NCBI GenBank assembly: GCA_006538405.1
Contig: BJKQ01000040.1
Coordinates: forward strand, 1 to 64,000
Direction: 5' to 3'
Length of the DNA: 64,000 nucleotides
From: Hansfordia pulvinata
Taxonomy: Eukaryota > Ascomycota > Sordariomycetes > Xylariales
Positions 55,960 through 64,000 of the stretch are shown piece after piece. Both the position numbers and the translations under genes were made by a program. A model generated the notes under the pieces. It was not told where the DNA came from. It made no database searches and saw only the letters and a program-made list of their open reading frames with translations. Numbering within the stretch: position 1 is the stretch's first letter; every line of letters starts with the position of its first letter.

Positions 55960-56363
55960 CAGTCTTCTTATTAGCGTTGTCTTGACCCCGTAGGGGTCCA
56001 GGTGGCTGTGGTCCATGCGTACAGAGATTCGCAGGTCCTCCCCACGTTTCTTTGTCTCTTTGCCCTCCTGAGCTTTTGTCAGCTTTTTTGTGGCAGCCAG
56101 CGCACCCAAAGGCTGGCCAGTGCCTGCCGCACCACCTGCTACACGACTCTGTTGCTTCGTGTTGGACCGATGTTGGCCCACATCGCCGCCGTCTAGCCAG
56201 ATGCTCAGGTATTTCGTGGAGAAGTCTTTAAACTCCTTAGCGTACGTGGTCACATCAGGTCCCGCCTTTTGCAGGGTGTCATCAATAGAGTCTGCGCAGT
56301 CCTGAAAGAGCCTGTGCTTGGTCTTAAAGGAGAGTCTCTCTTTCTGCAAGATGCTGGCTAACT
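55960..56363 (-). mobile_element. LINE ORF1 N-terminal fragment
   Basis: Very close to ORF1 of the LINE at 34027-35448 (same QKERLSFKTKHRLFQDCA, FSTKYLSIWLDGGDVGQHRS and RGEDLRISVRM segments), with a small deletion around the SYSQ region. Both ends are cut; no leader or ORF2 is attached. Confidence 0.8.
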
Positions 56364-57796
56364 TAATGAATGACTAGATACATGAGAAACCTTCCTTCCT
56401 TACATGTCCTTCATTCCCTCACTGATGTCCTTCCTTGATCACTTCCCGTGCCATAGTCCCCGTGCATGCTCACTACGTTCCTCGTAAGCGTCACCCTGCA
56501 CACGGTGATCGGGGTGAGCGCTCTGCCTGCTTACTGTCTTGGCGGTGATCTTGGGCACGTGACACTGCACCCGTGTCCCATGGTTTTCTGCGTACATGAT
56601 TGGTTTGGCAGGGTCCCTGTGCGACGATTGGTCCACAGGTCCACTGCCTACATTAGTGTGGCCCGTCCTGCCGGCCTGGCAATCGGGTTCGTAACAATAA
56701 GGTAAATTGAAATTGCGTCGTAGTACTAACTTTGATATGTAAATGAAATAAACTTTTAAAGACGCTATTATTTCATGAACTGAAGTGAAAATGAATGATA
56801 AAGGAGTCAATAAGAATCTTGTTAATGTGTTGTAAATAAGTTTGATAAAGTCTGAAAACTTTAAAAGTATATTACATACTTTTCAATGAAGTACATAAGT
56901 CCACGTTTATTAAACTTGTCGGTATTATGACTTAAAAAAACTAAAATTAACCATAACCTAAACGTGAAAGTCTAGTTGTAGGCTTATTTAACTATATTGA
57001 ACTAACTTAATATTATAAGATACTTATAGTTATTACAATCATGACTTTACAAATAATATTGAAACTCTTTACTAAATTATGATGTTTATCAACTTGAATT
57101 AATAAAAGATCGGTGACGGTTTCTATATAAGACCTCTTTATTATGAATAATGCCTATCGTTTCCCATTTTTTATCATGGTCTTCTCTTTTAGCCCTGTGT
57201 ACTTCATATCAAATTGCCGCATTTTCTTAAATTATCCACATAGTACGAGGGTGGGTAGAACCTTTCGTACACTATTTACTCCCCGTGAGCTCAAACCTGT
57301 TGGCCATTCCTTTTGGAATCGTAATCCCTTCTCTTGAACACATGTCCTCCCTGCTACTTTGCGGCTAGTTTGTTATGGCCTCTACGATTCTCCGAAGTGG
57401 CGATGGGAACTCTGCTAGTCTATCGATTACCTAATAGACTTTACGTTTCCCACGAGTTTCCTCTATTTTCTTAAAGGACCCTCCAATTAATTTATTACAG
57501 CCGCCTTACTATGAAGTTCTCACACTTTGTGAAAAGAGCCATTGTAATTGACGGATTTCGACCTCTTAGTACAGGGTGTTTGCTTAAATATGGAGTCACT
57601 CTTAGGACGTTTAATCACGCGGCCACCTGCTAGTCTCTGAAAGTTGCCACGGCCTCGGGGTCCTGTGTTAGGTGGTCTCCGGTAGGGGAGCCGTAAATAT
57701 CGTGTTTGAATAGCGTCGCATCTATGCCTGTTGCTGTCCTAGTTCATACGCTCCGCCCTTTTTACATTTTACACGGGTTTCCGTTTGAGAAATAGC
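56364..57796. other. AT-rich island, no gene
   Basis: From ~56700 to ~57140 the DNA is strongly A+T rich by eye and devoid of long frames, and it stays moderately AT-rich to ~57600. It contrasts with the GC-rich pseudogene that follows at 58170. The segment 56440-56700 is GC-normal and unplaced. Confidence 0.5.
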
Positions 57797-57812
57797 GGCG
57801 CCGGCAGCTTAT
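57797..57812 (+). promoter_or_regulatory. Core of the shared upstream block, diverged copy C
   Basis: GGCGCCGGCAGCTTAT resembles the core GGCGCCGAGCTTAT of copies A and B and stands 373 bp before the ATG at 58170 (398 and 387 bp for A and B). Downstream, a TGAATACA...CAC..GG stretch also resembles A and B loosely. Weaker evidence than for A and B. Confidence 0.35.
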
Positions 57813-58169
57813 CCAACTATAGCTTAAGCATTGCTTAAACATGCTTTATTCAGCAGTTTAAGATAGTACTTTTGAGTTGTTTATCGCCGATATTGCTCAA
57901 GGGGGCGAGTCCGGTGTGAAGGCGTGAATACAGCGGTACACTGGACACATGGGAGATCAACCACGGTTTAAAGCTTTAGTCCTGCGTGAGAATCAAATTC
58001 AAAAAGCGACCCTCCTCCCGCTCATTCTCTAAACCGAATAATTCTATTCATCGCCTGTATTAGTGAACGTCCTGATCTCTTGAAAATTTTTCTCTTTCCA
58101 CGGAGAAATTACTTAACCTGCCAGACTATAAAAAGCGGGCTTGTCCCTACCGATGAATTCGTGTGCAGC

Positions 58170-59596
58170 ATGAAGATATTCACAATTCTTTACTCTTTAA
58201 CTGTTGGACTTATTTCGGGCGCGGCCGTTCCATAGATCAACACCCGGACCTCGCAACACGACGATCTCAGCCCCTCGTTCGCCGAGCATCGCCGCTTTGC
58301 TGACATCAATGCCCGGGGCCACGAAAAAACGTACGGGCTCAAGAAGCTGCTCGTCGTGCTGGGCCCGCTGGTTTCGGTCTCACTCGAGTCTGGCGACGAC
58401 GGCTATAAGGGCACGGAGCGCAGCGCCGTGTACATGCTGCACGAGCTCCACCGTAGGGGCGTTGAGCTTCATATCATCGCGCCTGGCGGCTCCCGTGTTC
58501 CCGGCACGCTGTACGAGTCCGTGTCCAGGCCTCTCTGGGACCTGTCAGACCCGCACAACCCCACGTCAGCTCCGGCCGAAGCCATCGCCGAAGGCAAGCG
58601 CCAGACTGCAGAGCTCCTGTAACAGGTCGCCGCCCAGATCCGGCCCGACCTGGTCGACTGTTGGGTTGCGCATTCGGAGGAGCTGGACGTCGCGCTTGAG
58701 TCGCTGGGGCCCGAGGTCCGCGCGTCGTCACTTTCCATGGTCCCATCGCGGACCGCCGGGACCTGCAGGGCATCGCCGACAAGCACCCGGACCTGCCGGT
58801 CATGACCGTGTCGAAGCTGCAGCAGCGCGGGTCCAGGGCGCGGTTTGTTGGCGCCGTTCCCAACGGCATCCCGCCGGACGTTATCGACCTGCAAGCGGAG
58901 CCCGCGAAGGGGTGGCAACACAAGGGCAAGGGCCCCGGCGGCGCCGCCCTGGCGATGCTGGGACGGCTTTCGCCTAAGAAGGACTTCCCGCGCGGCATCG
59001 AGGTCGCCAAAGCGGCTGGCCTCAAGCTAGAGATTGCGGGCGCGCTGCTCAGCGACCAAAATGATATAAGGTACTACGAGAAGGTGCTGAAGCCGCTCTT
59101 CGAAAAAGAAAGCGCCACGGTGTCGGTGCGGTGGGATGTGGTTGAATCGAACAAGGGCGCCTTTTTCGCGGGTAAGGCGGCGCTTCTGGCATTCACCAAG
59201 CGGACAGCCGACGAGTGGGGGGAGCCTAACTTGGAGTCGGACGGCATGCACATCTCCGAGGCGCTGGTGGCGGGCGTGCCCGTCGTCGTCGACGAGGGCG
59301 TCGACGAAGGCAAGCTGGACCGGCACGGTCGTGCCGGCCTCCGTATCGACAGCTCCCGCCAGTCTCCTAGGGATACCGCCAGACTCATCCTGCACCACAT
59401 GCCGCGCATCAACCATCTCGACTGCCGAGACTTCTTCGAAGAGAATTTTGCCATTGCCCGCACTGTCGATGACCGCCTCCGCGTCTATCAAGAGATCCGT
59501 GGGTTGAGCTTCGCCACCACTAGGAAGATGAAGGCGAGGAACACCGGACTTAATAGAGGCCTCCACAGCTTCGCCTTACCCCTTCGTCTGCTATAA
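58170..59596 (+). pseudogene. GT-B (GT4-like) glycosyltransferase with a secretion signal, inactivated
   Basis: The ATG at 58170 opens a signal peptide (MKIFTILYSLTVGLISGAAV) cut by an in-frame TAG at 58233. The same frame continues as an N-terminal GT4-type lobe (GTERSAVYMLHELHRRGVEL, then HIIAPGGS), stops again at 58620 (TAA), and after a frame change near 58710 goes on as VVTFHGPIADR, FVGAVPNGIPPDVIDL, AMLGRLSPKKDFPRGIEVA and the C-terminal nucleotide-sugar motif DGMHISEALVAGVPVV (~59240). The domain order matches bacterial-style family-4 glycosyltransferases. The locus is clearly GC-richer than its AT-rich flanks and lacks introns, which could mean horizontal origin (inference). A secreted family-4 glycosyltransferase is unusual. 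Confidence 0.7.
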
Positions 59597-60089
59597 TAAA
59601 GTTTGGATGTCTACAGGTATTTAAAGTAATCAGTCGCAGGCGGGCGGCTCTCGGGTAGAAAGGGGTATGGATTTTGAACAGACCAGAGTAAGAACTACAT
59701 CAATGAGCTATAATAATCTGCCAAGTCATTGCTTTTGAACTGCTTTTGTACTCGTTTGTTTTTTCTATTCCTTATACTATAGATGGACGTAGGGCACAGA
59801 CTTATTGTGAGGTAAAGAGGATTGTTTTAGCTTTCCTTGGTAGAACTGCCGCGTATTTTGTCTAATATGGCCATAATCTGTGCTTAGTGATTGCATAATA
59901 ATCCCGGTTCGAAGCCAAGCCTCTACACTATCGTTGGAGTGAATATCTATAAAGCGTCGCACATTTTTGCCTGCATTGTATGACGTAGATGCTGTAAAAG
60001 CTGGAGTCTGTTAAAAGGTAAAGACCGGGGAAAATCCTGATGAAACGGTACAAAGGGATTTGTCTGTACTTCACTCTCGACCAAGATTT
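59597..60089. other. No recognisable gene
   Basis: AT-leaning spacer between two relics. Confidence 0.5.
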
Positions 60090-60758
60090 CGGGGACATCA
60101 CTTAATCAACCTAACATTGAGGCTCATCTACCTTGACACGAATGGTTCCAAGGAGCTGAAAGATAAGCACATCCTGGACATCTTGGTGAACTGTTACGAC
60201 AAGGCCATCAATCATGCCGGGTTCATCATCAAGACTAAGCGGAAAGGCACTCCGTACACCTTTAACCACTACTTCAGCGACAACTTGCAAAAGCCCCAAA
60301 ATACTCGCCTGGCCAAGCTCGTTCAAGCTGCAGGGGTAACTGCCACCTACAACACCGCGATTCGCAGGAAGAAAGGCTTGAGAGATAGTGATGAGTATCT
60401 AGAGGATGGGATCTTTGTTTCCACGGAGAAGCTTCGAAACCTATCAGTATCCAATTCGAATTCCGATCAGACCATTGATCAGGTGCACAACGTCCTGGAG
60501 AGCTACTACAAAACTGCTACGAACCGGTTCGCTGACGTCGTTTGCCAGCAAGTCGTGGATCACATCCTTCTGCACAGCCAAGACGGAGCACCTCATGTGT
60601 TCAGCTCCAAGTGTTTTCGGAAATTGAGCGATAAAAATTTGGAAGACATTGCTGGAGAAGACGTCGGAACAAAAAGTCAGCGGTTGGAGCTTGATGAAGA
60701 AAATCGCGAGATACGAGGAGGCATGGAAGATTTTGAAAGGACATGTTTGAAGGAGTGA
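60090..60758 (+). pseudogene. Dynamin-like GTPase, C-terminal stalk/GED fragment
   Basis: The frame 60060-60758 ends with the GTPase effector domain pattern of fungal Mx/dynamin-like proteins: DQVHNVLESYYKTATNRFAD, VVCQQVVDHILLH, a FSSKCFRKLSDKNLEDIAGE segment and a closing charged helix (SQRLELDEENREI). Upstream, HFNHYFSDNLQ-like text (TFNHYFSDNLQK) fits the stalk. The GTP-binding domain is absent and the start lacks a credible ATG, so this is a 5'-truncated copy. Confidence 0.7.
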
Positions 60759-61040
60759 TCTTGTAACGCCATAGTGAGCTCGAACCTTTATCAGTGTTGC
60801 CAATGAGAATCGAAAGGGGTATCGTGATGGCCACATAGAAAGTCATGTACTAGATCCTCTTGATTGCAAAACCAGTATACCGGTTGGTATGCGTGCCCGG
60901 TAGCTTAGTCAAGATAGTCATACATCACCATTTTACTGATAGAGTTGCTTCCTTGGAGAACCTTTGCGAGGGATGATTATTTGTGTCCTGCACACCAGGG
61001 GTTGGAAAATGTATTTTGAGTCTGATACAGCATTGACAGC

Positions 61041-63480
61041 TCAGTCTCTAGATTGAAACTTAGGATGTGCTGAGATTTCACAAACACCTCTGGCCACCTT
61101 CCGTGTCATCCAGATCTTCCCGCCATGGAATCTCCAGCCCTTGTGCTTCACCAAGCCAGCGTGCCTGATATGGAGAGTTACTAATCGGAAATATTGCACC
61201 ATCATATTAGATTTCGAAACCGAGCATAGAGGATAGAGAATTGGCCTCCAGCTCCAAAGACCGCACCATGGAGGTGTTTCAAGTATTCTGGAACAAGGGG
61301 GCGGTGCTTTGGCGTTGGTTGTCGCAAAAGTATACCAAATGCGCAGATTGAAGTTTTCTCTGTAAGGTTGCGAGTGACGGCCCCCGAGGCAGCCGACACA
61401 AGACCCGCAGTTTACAAGTTTCCCGATCAGAATAGAATCGCGGAGTATCGGCAAGTTCAATATAGAATAAGCATCCTAGTAAGCAGTGGGCCAGGGATGC
61501 CAGATATTGAACATCAAAGATGCCGCCGTGATATCTGACTTCAAAATATCGCGCATTCGTCATGTCGGCCCCATAGCTGAATAGGTTAGCTGCGTTCTCA
61601 TAATGAAAAGTTTCCAGCAATGCGACAACTGGTGTTTGCACTTCGTACCCTATTCTTTGCCGTTCCATAGCGTTGTTCGAGATGGTCTTTCCTGAATGTT
61701 GAACGTGAATAGACGGACCATTCAGACACTTAATGTCATCCAAACTACATTTATGATCGCCACCAGAGCTGATGTACCTCCGCCTCGTAAGTGGTGTCTG
61801 TTTGACTTTGATCCCATGAACTGGATGAAGCCCTTGAAAAGACCTAGACAGCCTATTGTTGGCAGCATAACGACAGAGCAAAATATGACCCCACACCGCT
61901 GCAGTCGACAACATCAAATTTGGTCTCGGAGAGGCAAATCACCCAACATCAGTTTCGATTGTAGGCCTTTCAAAATTCCCGCTGTGAGGTATTTCTGATG
62001 CAAGGGAACATTCAGAAGTAACACCCTCACAAATGCAATGGGTGGCCGTGGAATCAAGATCAAGCTGTTTTGGCTCTGACAAAATGGGCAGATTGGCATG
62101 ATAAACTCTCTATTCTGCTAGATTGATGTGTTACCGATGAATTGTATACATGGGCCGCAAAGTCCGTGGCCGCAGTCGGAGGTTTCTGGAGGTGATAAGA
62201 GGCAGGCTAGGCAAGTAGTCTTGCGTAGAATGAAACGCAGGAAAGTCTGCGAAGATTTTATGACGCCCACATGGTATTCTGAGGCTGACAGGTTGGACTC
62301 GCGTGCTTTGTAGGCAATGTTGCAGGAATTGACTTTCACAGCCAACGCAGGAAGGCTGCTTATACAGACCTGTATGGTTTCTTCGATTACACGGCTGTAT
62401 ATATAGATATATATATATACATGGCGTTGTAATGGTCATCAGCGAAGAACGCTACGCTTTATCAGTCATGTCTCCCTTAGTCTGAAATTACTGACCGTGT
62501 CCCCTGCAGGGTAGGTATTAGTATGGAGTGCTGATGCAATGAAGTAGCTCAAAAGACCGCTGTTTTTATTTGAAGCCATACACAAAAGCAGTCCGATATG
62601 ATATGATAAGTTTGAGGCTTGAAAGAAGACTTTCGCAAAGCAGATAAGAAATCAAAGTTTCCACTCATTGCTGTCGAAGAATGGACCACGGCGTCGTGGC
62701 AGATGCGACGTAGATCAATGGCAGAGAATGCCCACCTCGAAGCGTGCCGACGACTGAACATGGCGTTCGCTTGCGAAACAACATATATATCGACTTGTCG
62801 CGATGTGGGGAACAGATGCAAGCTCTCAAAGCTTTCCCAGAACATCTTCTCAATATCTTTCAATTTCTTGGTGCTTGTAGAGCTGCGCAAAATCCGCTAT
62901 CTGTTTAACCCTCAACATATATCTCCACATCTTTTGTTCGAAATCTTCAGATGTAGAATCGGAAAAGGTTCTGCTCACGAGGATCAGTCGCGGCTTCTAT
63001 CTGATCTCGTACTGTCGAAGGCGAATAAATGATGCAAGAAGCTCCTGAGCACCAGAAAGTCCCATATTGTCGTCCATGAAGATAAGAACGGTTTGACAAA
63101 GGTCTGCGATAAGGCGAGAAAACATGCTGACAGTTGCAGGGAGGATCGATGGCCCATGGATTCGATCTTGAATAGTGTAGCACCCGGGACGGCCATGTTG
63201 ATCGAGTGGTGCCCTCACTGTCTTGAAGTGAAGAGCTGCCCCACTGTCAATCAGGAGAATCGGTCTTTTTGGCCCAGGGAAGGAGTGGAGGAATATCGCG
63301 TTCGATGAGGTAGGCCCCAGCGTGCGGGGAGCTGCAATGTCATGAGATCTATTCTCCCCTCCAATGACCTGAATCACGCAGGGGGTCTCGTCCAAGATCG
63401 TCGAAAAGCCGGTAGGCGCTGTAGTATTCTTGGAGGATGAGTTTCTGCGGGCTGGAGAATATTTGGAGCCAGGGGTTCAT
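61041..63480 (-). pseudogene. RING-patatin-like phospholipase relic
   Basis: Minus-strand parts in order of the large fungal patatin-like proteins: an N-terminal region (ILLIDSGAALHF..., LCQTVLIFMDDNMGLSGAQE; 62997-63395), a helical linker (FSAIDLRRICHDAVVHSS; 62549-62890), a RING-like motif (CLACLLSPPETSDCGHGLCG, then PC; 62150-62240), the patatin opening (PPIAFVRVLLLN; ~62030), where the Gly-rich GGGxRG oxyanion loop is missing, a damaged FDVV-type lipase elbow (~61910), and a C-terminal region (61279-61600) with a CRLPRGPSLATL piece. The frame changes repeatedly. Active patatins of this type are serine lipases sometimes tied to fungal NLR-like immunity; this copy cannot be active. The weakest assignments are the N-terminal pieces. 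Confidence 0.55.
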
Positions 63481-64000
63481 GATGAGAATCAGTCGAATGC
63501 GACGTGCTCAGGCAAGGTGACGATGCACAGTAGTCTAGACAAAGAGCTTATGCGCGTAATTATATTTGCGCACGCCTCCGTGCTCCACTCATTGTACAGT
63601 TGTATTCCTAATGGCACACCACGAAGCTGAACGCGGAAACCCTACTTGAAAAGCGGACCGAGATCAGAAACCGATTTCAGCTACTGCATGTGCCAATCTA
63701 TCAACTGGACAGTGCCCGGTCCAGTGATGAACAATGATAAAGAAGAACCATGACGATGGAAATCGATTCCAGGAGTCGGATAGGGTAGATGTCGAACGGG
63801 CATCCATGTCGGACTCTAATGGAGAGTCTGAATCAGGGTAAACCCATCGCGAACCGAGAAAATTTCATCTTCGCGGACGCCTGAGAGAGCCAAGTGGGAC
63901 CCACGGTCGGCGGTTTCAAGGTCGGGGCCGGCCGGTCCATCGAATGATCTCAAACAGCTCAAATCAAATTTCCAGGGCTAGCAGGTCATATCTGTCTTCA
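63481..64000. other. No recognisable gene
   Basis: Short frames only up to the window edge. Confidence 0.5.

Overview
The window looks like a gene-poor, repeat-rich accessory or subtelomere-like segment of a filamentous ascomycete (Pezizomycotina; a plant-associated Sordariomycete would fit, but I cannot name the species). The signs are short introns of 50-95 nt with GTAAGT-type donors, fungal-type families (non-reducing polyketide synthase, PTH11/fungal rhodopsin-like membrane proteins, a C2H2 protein ending in the fungal H-x5-C form), Tad-like LINE fragments, and CCCTAA telomere-type motifs inside the sequence.

Layout. 2-7.3 kb: a decayed non-reducing polyketide synthase (KS tail-AT-PT-ACP-CMeT-thioesterase) broken by stops and frameshifts. 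8.4-9.4 kb: an AYR1-like short-chain dehydrogenase with one frameshift. 10.2-11.5 kb: a secreted-protein relic and a C2H2 gene. 15-16.3 kb: an unrecognised coiled-coil protein. 17.3-18.3 kb: an ankyrin relic and a SINE. 22.5-24 kb: a damaged rhodopsin-like membrane protein, followed by a LINE 3' end. 25-29.7 kb: two small secreted proteins on either side of a degenerate minisatellite and a strand-asymmetric C/A-rich tract. 30-37 kb: nested mobile elements (SINE inside a LINE leader, a 3'-deleted LINE, an inverted pair of a ~0.6 kb repeat) and scraps of UbiA-type and NmrA-like genes. 39-40.4 kb: a DyP-peroxidase pseudogene. 41-43.4 kb: a LINE lacking its reverse transcriptase. 46.1-47.7 kb: the best-preserved gene, a five-exon seven-helix membrane protein. 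49.8-50.6 kb: a third small secreted protein. 53-56 kb: ankyrin, C2H2 and LINE relics. 58-59.6 kb: a GC-rich secreted-type glycosyltransferase pseudogene beside an AT-rich island. 60-63.5 kb: a dynamin tail and a RING-patatin pseudogene.

Two themes stand out. First, a ~170-bp upstream block is shared by two unrelated-looking secreted-protein genes (25.5 kb and 50.3 kb). Its core recurs at the same distance before the glycosyltransferase signal peptide (58.2 kb), which suggests one promoter module placed in front of different secreted proteins. Second, a tRNA-headed SINE carries the same 3' tail as the resident LINE family. One copy has a perfect 15-bp target duplication, so this looks like a SINE/LINE partnership. 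Most other loci are relics: PKS, UbiA-type enzyme, NmrA-like protein and SDR may be remains of one dismantled secondary-metabolite cluster, but that link is inference.
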